Positions 16,818-26,431 are shown, numbered from the stretch's first letter. The stretch is 64,000 nucleotides of DNA from JALZUE01 sp051251725 (GCA_051251725.1 JBPOFN010000006.1:62001-126000); one strand, 5' to 3'. Numbers and translations are program-made. The notes: generated by a model from the letters alone, not told the origin.

Positions 16818-17600
16818 TTAAAAACCTGAATAGGTCGCCGTAATTGCACTAATTTTCTCAGCAGAAGCTGCGATATGTTTCCTTACCTGTGCAATCGACA
16901 TGTCTGTATCCTGGTTTTTCATATAAGGGACTGTTAATGCAGCAATAGCATAGCCCGTATTCTTCATAAAAATAGGGTAAGAAATATCTGTTAGGCCAGG
17001 AACTATTGTGCTTTTCATTTCTTCATAACCTCGCGCTCTAACTTTATTAACTTTTGCTAGCAGAACATCACGATCGAACTCGCTATATTTTTTATCTACT
17101 AATGAATCTAGCACAATTTTTTGCTGTTTATCGCGCATCCAAGATAACAACACATGACCAGAGCTACTTTCATGAATAGGGATATGATGGCCAACACGAA
17201 CAGCTAAATTAACAATAGCAGGACTCTCGACGCTCGCGATAACGACAATTCTTTCTTGGTTAGGAACGGCAATATGGCAAGCTTGCAGAATATTATCAGA
17301 TAAAGCATGCAGCATAGGAAACGCGGCTTCAACCAAGGTACCAACAGGTGGAACTTTCATGCCTAAATCAAATAATTTATTGGTAATATAATAATCATCA
17401 GAACCTTCATTTCTCGCTAAATAGCCACGTTCTTCTAGTGCTGCTAGCATACGATAAAGTTCACTTTTACTCCGGCTTAATTCACTGGCTATTTGTACCA
17501 GTGACATCGGCACTTTAGTTTCAGCTAATAACTCTAATATATCGAAGCCTTTATCTAGCGCAGGTGCAGAATATTTACGCTTGGTTGGAGCAGTGGTCAT
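16818..17600 (-). CDS. IclR-family transcriptional regulator
   Basis: 260 aa. N-terminal winged helix-turn-helix (about 12-75; FDILELLAETKVPMSLVQIA, then SRSKSELYRMLAALEERGYL) and the C-terminal IclR effector-binding domain (about 85-255; HIAVPNQERIVVIASVESPA, VRVGHHIPIHESSSGHVLLS). IclR proteins usually control nearby catabolic genes and bind a small metabolite. The L-fucose operon on the same strand upstream (19.2-26.0 kb) is the obvious candidate target, with fucose, fuconate or a keto-deoxy intermediate as effector (inference). Two unrelated small genes lie between. Confidence 0.92.
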   Translation of the reverse strand: MTTAPTKRKYSAPALDKGFDILELLAETKVPMSLVQIASELSRSKSELYRMLAALEERGYLARNEGSDDYYITNKLFDLGMKVPPVGTLVEAAFPMLHALSDNILQACHIAVPNQERIVVIASVESPAIVNLAVRVGHHIPIHESSSGHVLLSWMRDKQQKIVLDSLVDKKYSEFDRDVLLAKVNKVRARGYEEMKSTIVPGLTDISYPIFMKNTGYAIAALTVPYMKNQDTDMSIAQVRKHIAASAEKISAITATYSGF

Positions 17601-17876
17601 TTACTTTCTCATTGACGGTAGGACTGGTCTAGCTAGGTAACTTAAGGTAAATCAAGACAAAAAACGGCCTAAAAACATTAATATAGCGAGAGACATTAAA
17701 AACATCAGCCAAATATATAACAAAGTTGTCTATAAAACCAGAGAACCTAACTTAAACCGTGCCACCGACAACTAGATTTATTTAAAAGATAATAACGTCT
17801 GGTAAATGTAATAACTTTTTAATTTCCTTCATTTATTTTGCACTTATGAGCACACAGCTATAATTTTTATGAACGA

Positions 17877-18509
17877 TTATTTTTGGTTATTAAACCGAGC
17901 TTTTCGCTCTTCTGCTTTTTTCTGACAAAGTACTAAATTATCTTCTGAGATCTGCTCTAATTCTGCCGCTGATGGAACATGGTCGATAACAACTTGATAT
18001 TGTTCTTTAATATCTTTAGCTAAGTGAAATCGATTACTTTTTCTTTTTCTTTTACCTGTTTTTTCAGAATCCATCAAGGTAATGAGTACACCACTTCTTG
18101 GTTCAATAGTACTAACACTAGTCGTGTGTATCGGGCTGGGTGACATTTGAGCTCTTCCGTCAGTGGTTGCCACTAATCGTCCGTATCTAGTTGTTGACCT
18201 AGAGCAACCGTCTGAACCTGAAGTACCAGAAACAAAAATAGCATCATAGCCTTGCTCTTCCGCTAAAATAGCCGCTCGATAGAACGCCATACTTTTTGCT
18301 CGTTTTTTTGTTGAAACTTCTGTTAACCTGGCTGTGATACGGTATTCAGTGTCACTGATTTTTTCTTGCGTAACACCTAAAGGTATTTCCAAGAAGCCTA
18401 ATCGATAGTCTTTTTCAACAGATTTAGCTAATTCGTAAGGTATTTGTGTTTGAGCACAACCAGTTAAAAGTAAGCAAAGTAAGAGTGAGTTCTTAACATA
18501 TGATTTCAT
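17877..18509 (-). CDS. Small lipoprotein, function unknown
   Basis: 210 aa with lipobox LLLTGC (Cys18). The middle part, YRITARLTEVSTKKRAKSMA followed by FYRAAILAEEQGYDAIFV, resembles the CC0125/CC1285-type lipoprotein pattern in which a family helix precedes a beta strand. I treat that as weak. The rest is low in recognisable motifs and has a basic stretch (KTGKRKRKSN) near residue 150. Next to another small lipoprotein on the same strand. No link to polysaccharide degradation can be shown. Confidence 0.6.
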   Translation of the reverse strand: MKSYVKNSLLLCLLLTGCAQTQIPYELAKSVEKDYRLGFLEIPLGVTQEKISDTEYRITARLTEVSTKKRAKSMAFYRAAILAEEQGYDAIFVSGTSGSDGCSRSTTRYGRLVATTDGRAQMSPSPIHTTSVSTIEPRSGVLITLMDSEKTGKRKRKSNRFHLAKDIKEQYQVVIDHVPSAAELEQISEDNLVLCQKKAEERKARFNNQK

Positions 18510-18608
18510 TTATAATGTCCATTTTATTATTTAGTCTTTCATTTGATGAGCCTTGTGAAAATAACACAAGTCAGTTGTATCAAGAATTTTTGATAGAAAG
18601 TTCATAAA

Positions 18609-19091
18609 TTACCTTCTCCAATTACACGCTTTTGTCGCTTCCCCTTGATTTGCTGCTCCCGAACGCCTCATGTTTACTTGCATCGTAGTTAAAACAGGAT
18701 TTTTAACTATGTTAAATTCAGTCGGTTGCCAAGTTTTTGCTTTTAAGTTGATTATCGCATATTCGTCATATAAACCTTCAGGGTAGGATTTTATAATGCC
18801 ATAACTACTCATTTTACCTTCTTCACTCACGGCAACTAAAACTTGTACGCAACCTGACTGCACTTTTCTAGTCTTATCTCTAGGTCGAATAAACTTTTGC
18901 GTTTTTACTCGCCAATATTTGTAAAACAACATGCGTTGTTTCGTTAAAGATAATTTTTTACCATCTTTTATCGTTAAATCTAAATAGTGATTAAGTGATA
19001 TTTGGTTTTTATTTTCGGATTCAGGAGCATGAGTTGCTACACATGCCATCAAAAAAAAACTGAATAATGTTAGCGTAATTTGTTTTATCAT
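18609..19091 (-). CDS. Lipoprotein with TonB C-terminal-like domain
   Basis: 160 aa. The N-terminus MIKQITLTLFSFFLMAC is a lipoprotein signal (Cys17). Residues about 80-150 resemble the TonB/TolA C-terminal domain: SGCVQVLVAVSEEGKMSSYG, then IIKSYPEGLYDEYAIINLKA, followed by WQPTEFN. There is no transmembrane anchor or Pro-rich linker, so it is not a normal energy-transducing TonB. A role in envelope interactions is possible but unknown. It lies downstream of the fucose operon beyond a terminator hairpin. Confidence 0.65.
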   Translation of the reverse strand: MIKQITLTLFSFFLMACVATHAPESENKNQISLNHYLDLTIKDGKKLSLTKQRMLFYKYWRVKTQKFIRPRDKTRKVQSGCVQVLVAVSEEGKMSSYGIIKSYPEGLYDEYAIINLKAKTWQPTEFNIVKNPVLTTMQVNMRRSGAANQGEATKACNWRR

Positions 19092-19154
19092 CCTTGAGAC
19101 CTTGCCATTGTATGCTCAACGAAGATGAGCGTTATTCGATAGAGAAAGGATAAA

Positions 19155-19186
19155 TACACCGATTAAAATGCTATTTAATCGGTGTA
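19155..19186 (-). terminator. Terminator hairpin after the L-fucose operon
   Basis: Perfect 13-bp stem TACACCGATTAAA (19155-19167) / TTTAATCGGTGTA (19174-19186) with a 6-nt loop. Read on the minus strand it is followed by TTTATCC, a short U-rich tail, directly after the last operon gene. Confidence 0.7.
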
Positions 19187-19198
19187 AATTGGTGGGGT

Positions 19199-20047
19199 TT
19201 ACTTTTTGTAACGGTCAACGGTTTGTTGTTGTACACCAAGGCCAGAGATGCCTAGACGCATTACATCACCTTCTTTAAGGTACTTAGGTGGATTAAAACC
19301 TAAACCGACGCCCGGAGGTGTACCGGTGCTGATAATGTCACCTGGTTGTAAACTCATAAATTGGCTGATGTAAGAAACAAGAAACGGTACTTTATAAACC
19401 ATAGTACGGGTATTACCATTTTGAACTTTTTCGCCATTTAGCTCTAACCAAATATCTAATTCATTTGAATCTTCTACTTCATCTGGAGTCACTAAGTATG
19501 GACCGATAGGACCAAAAGTATCACAGCCCTTACCTTTACACCATTGGCCTTCTTTTTCTATTTGATAAGCACGTTCAGATAAATCATTCACGACACAGTA
19601 GCCCGCAACATGATCAAGTGCATCGGCTTCTGAGATATAACGTGCTTCTTTGCCAATCACTACACCTAGCTCAACTTCCCAATCACTCTTCTCTGATCCT
19701 GGTGGTAATAACACAGTGTCATCTGGACCAACAATTGATGAAGTCGCTTTAAAAAACAATACTGGCTCTGACGGTACAGCCATACCAGATTCTGCTGCGT
19801 GATCGGCGTAATTTAGGCCCACACAAATCATTTTACCGACTTTAGAAACAACTGGACCAATACGAACGTTTTCATCAACAGCAGGAAGTGTACTTAAATC
19901 TAAGGCCGCTATTTTTTTTACTGAATCTTCAGCAAAAAAGTTACCGTCAATGTCACTTACATGAGCAGATAAATCTCTGATCACACCATTATTATCTAGT
20001 ATTGCCGGCTTTTCAAAACCTGGCTTGCCAACTCGCATTAATTTCAT
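19199..20047 (-). CDS. FAH-family hydrolase, probable 2,4-diketo-3-deoxy-L-fuconate hydrolase
   Basis: 282 aa of the fumarylacetoacetate hydrolase family. The metal-binding signature is present as SDWEVELGVVIG followed by GYCVVNDLSERAYQ; C-terminal ISTGTPPGVGLGFNPP is also typical. In the non-phosphorylating fucose route this family hydrolyses 2,4-diketo-3-deoxy-L-fuconate to pyruvate and L-lactate. It is the last gene of a seven-step fucose operon, which supports that substrate. A generic acylpyruvase would look alike; the neighbours decide. Confidence 0.88.
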   Translation of the reverse strand: MKLMRVGKPGFEKPAILDNNGVIRDLSAHVSDIDGNFFAEDSVKKIAALDLSTLPAVDENVRIGPVVSKVGKMICVGLNYADHAAESGMAVPSEPVLFFKATSSIVGPDDTVLLPPGSEKSDWEVELGVVIGKEARYISEADALDHVAGYCVVNDLSERAYQIEKEGQWCKGKGCDTFGPIGPYLVTPDEVEDSNELDIWLELNGEKVQNGNTRTMVYKVPFLVSYISQFMSLQPGDIISTGTPPGVGLGFNPPKYLKEGDVMRLGISGLGVQQQTVDRYKK

Positions 20048-20096
20048 ATTCTATCTTCCTATCTACAAAAAAATATTAATACTTTAGTAAAAAACA

Positions 20097-20429
20097 CTAA
20101 AGCGTAAAAATTTGGTCCATCAACAGCCACTTTTCATCACCTTTTGCCCAAGGCAATTTTTGTTGAAAAGTCCACATTAATTCTTCCCATTCAACCACTT
20201 TAGGGTTGCGTAAATCTGCTGCTTGCTTAGCCGCAAAAGAAAAGCCTTCGCACACGTCCGCTACCATAAACAAGCGATTGCCAACTAAATATATATCTAA
20301 CGCTTCAATACCTGAGTCTTTAATACTGGCAATAATTTCAGGCCAAACACTCAGGTGATATTTTTTGTAAGCTTCAATTAGTTGTGGTTCGTCTTTAAGG
20401 TCTAAAGCAAAACAATGTCGCGTAGTCAC
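20097..20429 (-). CDS. L-fucose mutarotase (RhaM/DUF718-like)
   Basis: 110 aa, the usual length of the RhaM/COG3254 dimeric alpha-beta barrel fold. His at YKKYHLSVWPEI and the segments LDIYLVGNRLFMVADV and ALDLKDEPQLIEAY are characteristic. It would interconvert alpha and beta anomers so that the dehydrogenase gets its preferred form. Rhamnose is the textbook substrate, but fucose mutarotases of the same fold are known and every neighbour is a fucose gene. 9 bp from fucP, so certainly co-transcribed. Confidence 0.87.
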   Translation of the reverse strand: MTTRHCFALDLKDEPQLIEAYKKYHLSVWPEIIASIKDSGIEALDIYLVGNRLFMVADVCEGFSFAAKQAADLRNPKVVEWEELMWTFQQKLPWAKGDEKWLLMDQIFTL

Positions 20430-20438
20430 ATTAATCCC

Positions 20439-21803
20439 TTACTTCGGTAAATGTTTTTGTGCGCGTTTGCCATAAATAGCAATCACAACAAAACAAAGTA
20501 ACGGCAGCACAAAAGACGCCTTGGTCGCTGAGAAACTATCAAAAACAACTTTCATATCAATAATGCTGGCTTGAGCCATAGGTAAGAAAGTTCCACCGAC
20601 TATTGCCATAATAAGTCCAGCAGCACCTAATTTAGCATCATCACCTGTACCGGTTAGCGCAATACCATAAATAGTTGGGAACATTAATGACATACATGCC
20701 GAAATACCAACTAAAGAATAAATACCAATAGCACCATCTAAGAAGATAGTACCTAACGTAAATACCATACCACCGGCAGCAAGTAACATTAACAACTTAC
20801 CTGGATTGATGAATTTTAATAAGTATGTACAAACAAAACGGCTAGCACAGAAAATTCCCATCGCTAAAATATTAAGGTTTTGCGATTTAGCTTCAGCGGC
20901 TTGTTCTGTAAAGCCTAATTTTACAAATACTTCAGTACCATAATGAATAATGAAGGTCCAACACATGATCTGTGCGCCAACATAAAACATTTGTGCAACA
21001 ACACCTTCACGATAATTAGGATTAGCTAATAAACGTTTGAACGTACCCAAAATGTCTAAGTCATGAGATTTCTCTTCAGTTTTAGGCATTTTGTAAAAAG
21101 CAATAATCAAAAAGACAATAGCAACAACAACACCAATAGCTAAATAAGGGTCACGAATAACTTCTAAGTCATTAGCCGTGATACTTGCAAGCTTTTCAAC
21201 CGCTTCAGTAGAACCATTAGCTGCCAATTCTCTGCGCTCAGCATCAGTTGCAGGGTTTAATTTTTGGATAATAAATTGAGTCGCGATAAACATACCCAAC
21301 AAAGAACCAACAGGGTTAAATGCTTGTGCTAAATTCAAACGTTGGGTTGCTGTAGAAGCAGGTCCCATTGAAAGAATATAAGGATTAGCACTAGTTTCTA
21401 AGAAGCCTAAACCACATGTCATTACAAAAAAGGCAAATAGAAATGGCATAAATGATTGAGCATCTGCTGCAGGTATAAATAGAAATGCACCTATGGCATA
21501 AAACGCTAAACCTAGTAAAAGTCCCGCTTTATAGCTGTATTTTTTAATAAACAACGCTGCTGGGATCGCCATTGCACCGTAACCACCGTAAAAAGCAACT
21601 TGTACCCAAGTGCCTTCGGCTGCCGTCATTTGTAATACTTTTGAAAATGCTTTAACTAACGGATTAGTAATATCATTTGCAAAACCCCAAAGTGGGAAAC
21701 ATAAAGTAACTAAGATAAAAGCCATGAGATAGCGCTGTGGCACTATCGCGTCTTTTTCCTGTTGTGAGATATTTACATCATTCATCTTTGCTGCCTTATC
21801 CAT
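20439..21803 (-). CDS. fucP: L-fucose:H+ symporter FucP (MFS)
   Basis: 454 aa major-facilitator permease with about 12 hydrophobic segments. FucP-family features include FPLWGFANDITNPLVKAFSK near residue 40 (Asp/Asn in TM1), ETSANPYILSMG in TM4 and FNPVGSLLGMF in TM5. It imports L-fucose across the inner membrane with a proton. It lies inside the fucose oxidation operon between the mutarotase and the SDR. AAGAGG precedes the ATG. Related sugars such as L-galactose or D-arabinose could also enter. Confidence 0.92.
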   Translation of the reverse strand: MDKAAKMNDVNISQQEKDAIVPQRYLMAFILVTLCFPLWGFANDITNPLVKAFSKVLQMTAAEGTWVQVAFYGGYGAMAIPAALFIKKYSYKAGLLLGLAFYAIGAFLFIPAADAQSFMPFLFAFFVMTCGLGFLETSANPYILSMGPASTATQRLNLAQAFNPVGSLLGMFIATQFIIQKLNPATDAERRELAANGSTEAVEKLASITANDLEVIRDPYLAIGVVVAIVFLIIAFYKMPKTEEKSHDLDILGTFKRLLANPNYREGVVAQMFYVGAQIMCWTFIIHYGTEVFVKLGFTEQAAEAKSQNLNILAMGIFCASRFVCTYLLKFINPGKLLMLLAAGGMVFTLGTIFLDGAIGIYSLVGISACMSLMFPTIYGIALTGTGDDAKLGAAGLIMAIVGGTFLPMAQASIIDMKVVFDSFSATKASFVLPLLCFVVIAIYGKRAQKHLPK

Positions 21804-21851
21804 GATTGCCTCTTATAATAGTTATAATCATTAAGTATTGGCTGTTACTCA

Positions 21852-22628
21852 TTAGCCATTAAGTGTAATAAAACCGCCGTCAATCGGGAAGTTACTACCC
21901 GTAATAAATGCTGCTTCATCTGAACATAAATATGAAATTAAACCAGCAATCTCTTCTACTTTCCCCATACGACCAATGGGTTGACTCTTCGATAATTTAT
22001 CGAACATTTCTTCTTGATTATCTGGGTAAGTTTTTGCGATAAAGTTATCAACAAATGGTGTGTGAACTCGACCAGGAGCAATACAGTTACAACGGATACC
22101 GTCATTAATGTAATCTTTCGCTACTGAGTAAGTCATGGTTAAAACAGCACCTTTACTCATTGAGTAAGCAAAACGATCGCTCAAACCAACAGACGAAGCA
22201 ATAGAGGCTAAGTTTAAAATGACGCCACTTTTACGCTTTTTCATAGAACCAATAACAGCAGAAATACAATTATAGGTGCCTTTAACATTGACGTTATAAA
22301 CTCGGTCTAAATCTTCTTCTGAGGTACCCTCAATATTACCTACATGAGCAATTCCCGCGTTGTTGATCAGGATATCAATGTCATTTTCTAATAAAATTTC
22401 ACCAACAATATCTTTAACTTGGCTAGAATTACTGATGTCACACTGGTAAGCCGAAGCTTCACCGCCACGGACACGTATCATTTTTTTAGTTGTTTCGGCC
22501 GCTTCAATATCTAAATCTACGACTAAGACATGAGCACCTTCGTTGGCAAGTAGTAATGCTGTGCATTGGCCAATTCCACTACCACCACCCGTGATTAAGG
22601 CAACTTTGTCTTCGAATTTTTTCTTCAT
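21852..22628 (-). CDS. SDR oxidoreductase, probable 2-keto-3-deoxy-L-fuconate dehydrogenase
   Basis: 258 aa classical short-chain dehydrogenase. Cofactor motif TGGGSGIG (near residues 14-21), NNAGIAHVG, catalytic Ser in LNLASIAS and the YSMSK pair (Tyr and Lys), with C-terminal GSNFPIDGGF. Asp after the second strand (VVDLD) favours NAD+. Both steps 1 and 4 of the fucose route can be done by SDR enzymes. An aldo-keto reductase is already present for step 1, so I assign this gene to the oxidation of 2-keto-3-deoxy-L-fuconate at C4. The two roles could be exchanged. Confidence 0.85.
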   Translation of the reverse strand: MKKKFEDKVALITGGGSGIGQCTALLLANEGAHVLVVDLDIEAAETTKKMIRVRGGEASAYQCDISNSSQVKDIVGEILLENDIDILINNAGIAHVGNIEGTSEEDLDRVYNVNVKGTYNCISAVIGSMKKRKSGVILNLASIASSVGLSDRFAYSMSKGAVLTMTYSVAKDYINDGIRCNCIAPGRVHTPFVDNFIAKTYPDNQEEMFDKLSKSQPIGRMGKVEEIAGLISYLCSDEAAFITGSNFPIDGGFITLNG

Positions 22629-22657
22629 GATAAAACCTTTAAAATATTAAGATGTCG

Positions 22658-23485
22658 TTATAAACGATAAAATTTTGTTACTGTTCCAGCCCAAATACTT
22701 TGTTGCTCAGAACTGGTTAATGGCTCAAGGAAATTTTCTACTTGTTCGAGCCAATTTTTATAATTAGCGCTTATTTCAAGCACTGGCCAGTCACTTCCCC
22801 ACATCAAACGACTGGGACCAAAGCAATGTAATAAATGATCCATATAAGGCCGTAATTGCTCTAAATGAGGATCATTACCAGCTTCAGTGACTAAGCCCGA
22901 TAATTTGCATAAAGCAGACGTTTCAGCCGCAATCAAGGTGATTTTTTCAAACCATTCTTGATTTGAAGCTTCAGCGATATTAGGTTTAGCCCCATGGTCA
23001 ATCACTACGTTAAGCGCTGGATACCTGATTAATAATTGATACAAGGCATCTAAATGTTTAGGTAGCACTAAAGCATCAAATGTTAAGTTTTTAGCGATCA
23101 ACATTTCAAAAACAGGGGCTAATTTAGCTTGTAACATCCAATTGACATCTTCGATATCTTGTAGCATTGGTCTGATCCCCTTGAAATAGGGATTTTTACT
23201 AAAATTTTCGATATCAATAAGGGCGTTGTCACTTGTCATATCGACCCAACCAACAACCCCAGCAACAAAGTTATTTTCTTCAGCTAACTGCAACATATAC
23301 TCAGTTTCTGCCGTTGTTGCTGCAGCTTGTACCAACACTGTTTTGTTAACTTGAGCTTGTGCTAATAATGGCGAAAGATCAGCGGGTAAAAAATCCCGGT
23401 ACAAAACTTTAAGCTCTGGTGTTAACCAATCATAATCGCCACGCGATAATTGCCAAAAATGTTGGTGTGAATCAACACGCTTCAT
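22658..23485 (-). CDS. Amidohydrolase-family L-fuconolactonase
   Basis: 275 aa of the COG3618 TIM-barrel amidohydrolase family. It starts with the metal motif VDSHQHFW, followed by DYDWLTPEL, VVIDHGAKPNI and a terminal MWGSDWPVLE segment with the catalytic Asp. The family opens sugar lactones; here the substrate would be L-fucono-lactone made by the adjacent aldo-keto reductase, giving L-fuconate. Only 3 bp separate it from that gene, so the two steps are translationally linked. Confidence 0.9.
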   Translation of the reverse strand: MKRVDSHQHFWQLSRGDYDWLTPELKVLYRDFLPADLSPLLAQAQVNKTVLVQAAATTAETEYMLQLAEENNFVAGVVGWVDMTSDNALIDIENFSKNPYFKGIRPMLQDIEDVNWMLQAKLAPVFEMLIAKNLTFDALVLPKHLDALYQLLIRYPALNVVIDHGAKPNIAEASNQEWFEKITLIAAETSALCKLSGLVTEAGNDPHLEQLRPYMDHLLHCFGPSRLMWGSDWPVLEISANYKNWLEQVENFLEPLTSSEQQSIWAGTVTKFYRL

Positions 23486-23488
23486 AAA

Positions 23489-24517
23489 CTACTCCGTGCA
23501 ACCTTTTGGCACAGGTACCTCATCTGACAAAATGCCAGCATGTTGTAGCGCTTGCCAGAATTCACTTGGAATAGTCGAGTTCATTTGCTCAACCGTTGTT
23601 TGTACCCGAGAAGCTGAACTTAAACCAGGTATAACACTAACCACGGCAGGGTGTGCTAATGGAAATTGCAAAGCAGCCGCTGGCAATGACACGTTAAACT
23701 CTTGACAAATATCTTCTATCTTCGCGACTGTCTTGATTATACTTTCGCTCGCTGGTTCATAATTGTAGTGTGGCACCACACCTGCTTTACGAACGCCAGT
23801 CGCTAAAATACCTGAATTATATGGTCCACCAAGGACAATAGAACTGTTCTCTTTTAAACAACGGGGTAAAAATGTCTCTAACGATTTTTGTTCTAACAAG
23901 GTATAACGGCCAGCTAATAAAAAGCAGTCGAAGTAACCATGGTCCATGGCTTGTTCACAAACTTCATACTCGTTAACCCCTAATCCAATGGCAGAAACTA
24001 AGCCTTGAGAGCGCAATTCGTCCATGGCTTTATAACCACCTTCCATTGCGATTTTGAATAAACGGTCGTGATCATCACCATGTGTCACTCTGCCAATATC
24101 ATGCATGTAGATAATATCGATTTTTGATAAACCTAAACGCTGAAGACTGTGTTCAAATGAGCGCATAATACCGTCATATGAATAATCATACTTTGGCTCA
24201 AAAGGCATAGGAGAGCAAAAACCATATTTATCTTGTGCTTTTTCACAAGGTTCTAAAATACGCCCTACTTTTGTCGATAACACATAATCATTAGCATCAT
24301 AGCTACGTAAAGCATCACCGACCCTACGCTCGCTTAAACCAAAACCATAAAATGGTGCGGTATCAAATTGATTCAGACCAAGTGTCATCGCATGAGCAAT
24401 ACTTTGTTGAGCATCACTATCTGACATTGGGCGGTAAAGGTTGCCCAATGTCGCTGCACCAAAACCTAGCTCAGATACCTGAAGATTCGTTTTACCTATT
24501 TGTCGTTTCTTAAACAT
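23489..24517 (-). CDS. Aldo-keto reductase, probable L-fucose 1-dehydrogenase
   Basis: 342 aa AKR with the catalytic tetrad visible: Asp and Tyr in FDTAPFYGFGLSERRVG, Lys in LSTKVGRI and His in DIIYMHDIGRV. The length and the long loop with CEKAQDKYGFCSPMPFEPKY match D-threo-aldose/L-fucose dehydrogenases. It oxidises L-fucose to the lactone with NAD(P)+. Neighbour spacing is 3 bp to the lactonase and 15 bp from the dehydratase large subunit. Confidence 0.9.
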   Translation of the reverse strand: MFKKRQIGKTNLQVSELGFGAATLGNLYRPMSDSDAQQSIAHAMTLGLNQFDTAPFYGFGLSERRVGDALRSYDANDYVLSTKVGRILEPCEKAQDKYGFCSPMPFEPKYDYSYDGIMRSFEHSLQRLGLSKIDIIYMHDIGRVTHGDDHDRLFKIAMEGGYKAMDELRSQGLVSAIGLGVNEYEVCEQAMDHGYFDCFLLAGRYTLLEQKSLETFLPRCLKENSSIVLGGPYNSGILATGVRKAGVVPHYNYEPASESIIKTVAKIEDICQEFNVSLPAAALQFPLAHPAVVSVIPGLSSASRVQTTVEQMNSTIPSEFWQALQHAGILSDEVPVPKGCTE

Positions 24518-24532
24518 GTGTAATCAACCTAA

Positions 24533-25729
24533 TTATCTAACGGTAGGCAAACAAGATGGCCCGATTGCTTCAAATTTTTTGTAAGTAAGCACAAACTCTT
24601 GATGACCCAAGTCTTCAGACTTAGACAATGCCCCTTGAGCCACTTGACTAACAAGTTCAAATATCTCATCACCCACTTGACTTACCGTGGCTTCACCTTT
24701 GATAACTTTGCCGGCATTTATATCCATATCGTCAGATAAATTGTCATAGGTTTCAGGGTTAGCACATATTTTAATTACTGGAGAAATTGCTGAACCTACG
24801 ACAGAACCACGACCGGTCGTGAATAATGTCAAATGACAACCAGAAGCTATCATCTCTACAATTTCGGCATTATCTACAATATTTGGAAAACCAAACATTG
24901 GATTACCATCAGGCACTACATCCATCAAATACAAGCCACCTTGCCTAGGTATATCACCAGGCTTAATTAAACCATGTATTTTTGAGCTGCCTGATTTTGC
25001 ATAAGCACCCATTGATTTTTCTTCTTGAGTCGTTAAACCACCTTCAGCATTACCTGGCGCAAAACTGCCATAGCCCATTTGGGTATAATATTGCTCTGCT
25101 TTTTCAACTGACTTCATGATCTCTTCGCCAAGCTCTGGCGTTATAGCGCGTTCTGCCATGATTTGCTCACAGCCAATCAATTCACCCGTTTCTTCAAAAA
25201 TACAGACCGCGCCTTGGTCAATAAGCTTATCGAAACAATGACCTACGGCAGGATTAGCACCAATACCACTAGTGCCATCAGAGCCACCACAAATAGTACC
25301 AACAACCAGCTCACTCATATCCATAGGCACAAGTTCCACAGATTGAGCTTGTGCTGCTAAATTCATAACACTTGTTATACCAGCATCAATAGTTTTTCGA
25401 GTACCGCCAGTCTTTTGAATGACTAAGGTATCAACACTTCTTCCGCTCGCTTCAATAGTGCTAGCTAATTGTTCACGGTTAAAGCCTTCACAACCTAAAG
25501 AGACAATTAACACACCCGCTACATTAGGGTGAGTACAAAGGCCTTCCATTATTTTTAGAGAATATTCGTTAGGATAACAACCTGGAAACCCAATCAACTG
25601 AACATTATCTGCTTTAGAATCATTTACAATCGCTCTAGCAACATGGTGTGCGCATTCAACTAAATAAGTAACTAAAATAATATTACGAATGCCTTTGCGG
25701 CCATCAGCTCTTAAATAACCTTTCATCAC
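24533..25729 (-). CDS. UxaA-family sugar-acid dehydratase, large subunit (probable L-fuconate dehydratase)
   Basis: 398 aa, the C-terminal catalytic part of the altronate/galactarate dehydratase family. Motifs include YLRADGRKGIRNIIL at the N-terminus, CGGSDGTSGIGANPAVG in the middle and FTTGRGSVVGSAISPVIK near residue 300. In E. coli-type UxaA this is fused to a small SAF domain; here that domain is the separate upstream gene, with a 4-bp ATGA overlap. Several UxaA-family enzymes are reported to dehydrate sugar acids other than altronate, including L-fuconate. The position between fucose dehydrogenase genes makes L-fuconate the best guess. No enolase-type fuconate dehydratase is present. Confidence 0.85.
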   Translation of the reverse strand: MMKGYLRADGRKGIRNIILVTYLVECAHHVARAIVNDSKADNVQLIGFPGCYPNEYSLKIMEGLCTHPNVAGVLIVSLGCEGFNREQLASTIEASGRSVDTLVIQKTGGTRKTIDAGITSVMNLAAQAQSVELVPMDMSELVVGTICGGSDGTSGIGANPAVGHCFDKLIDQGAVCIFEETGELIGCEQIMAERAITPELGEEIMKSVEKAEQYYTQMGYGSFAPGNAEGGLTTQEEKSMGAYAKSGSSKIHGLIKPGDIPRQGGLYLMDVVPDGNPMFGFPNIVDNAEIVEMIASGCHLTLFTTGRGSVVGSAISPVIKICANPETYDNLSDDMDINAGKVIKGEATVSQVGDEIFELVSQVAQGALSKSEDLGHQEFVLTYKKFEAIGPSCLPTVR

Positions 25730-26028
25730 TCTTCTCCTGCTCTTTTTTGACGCGTATGACTGGCAATATAATCACTCTTCATATTATGCATATGAATATG
25801 TTCACCAAAGGCTATATCTGTAATCGAGGAGCCAATAGATACGCCATATTTTATGATTTTCTCACCTTTAGAAATTGCTTTTCTGGCAACTTTATGACCC
25901 ACGGTAATATCGGCAGTCATTGATACCTCAACACCTTCTAAAGCGATTGAATTCCCTGTTAGTAGCTGCTTGCAGCATACAAAAACATTATCTGCCTCGT
26001 TTAATAAAACAAAATGTTTGTTTATCAT
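25726..26028 (-). CDS. UxaA-family dehydratase, small SAF-domain subunit
   Basis: 100 aa, a stand-alone SAF domain (about residues 8-85) matching the N-terminal domain of altronate dehydratases: ADITVGHKVARKAISKGEKI, followed by YGVSIGSSITDIAFGEHIH. It partners the large subunit, with which it overlaps by 4 bp. It is the first gene of the fucose operon, so the operon promoter lies upstream of 26028. Confidence 0.87.
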   Translation of the reverse strand: MINKHFVLLNEADNVFVCCKQLLTGNSIALEGVEVSMTADITVGHKVARKAISKGEKIIKYGVSIGSSITDIAFGEHIHMHNMKSDYIASHTRQKRAGEE

Positions 26029-26431
26029 CTTTATGTCCTAATAATATTTTTTTGCTAAGCCACTACATCTTTGTTTTTCTTAAGATGCACGCTTATCAAT
26101 ATCGAAGGTGCAACTAATTTGCACTACATAAGCTAATTTAATCATTAATTTAGTTTTTGGTCAATGAAAATTGTGTACTTTTATATTTAAAACTACATTA
26201 ATACTTATAAGACTTAACTTTAATAGCAATAAAATATTTAATAAAAAATTATTAAAGTGCTATCAATAGTAAGAGCAGGCTATTGTTTTAGCTATGTACC
26301 TTGTGAACTAAACTATGTAAAAAGATATAAAAAGACAATAAAATGGGGGGCAGCTATGATGTATTAACATACAAATAAAGTTATAACATTAATACACTGT
26401 ACCTGAGCCAAATAATGAGTGTTATATTATC

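Noticed and set aside
18609..19091. Energy-transducing TonB for the receptor
   Set aside because: Has a lipoprotein signal instead of a transmembrane anchor and lacks the Pro-rich linker.
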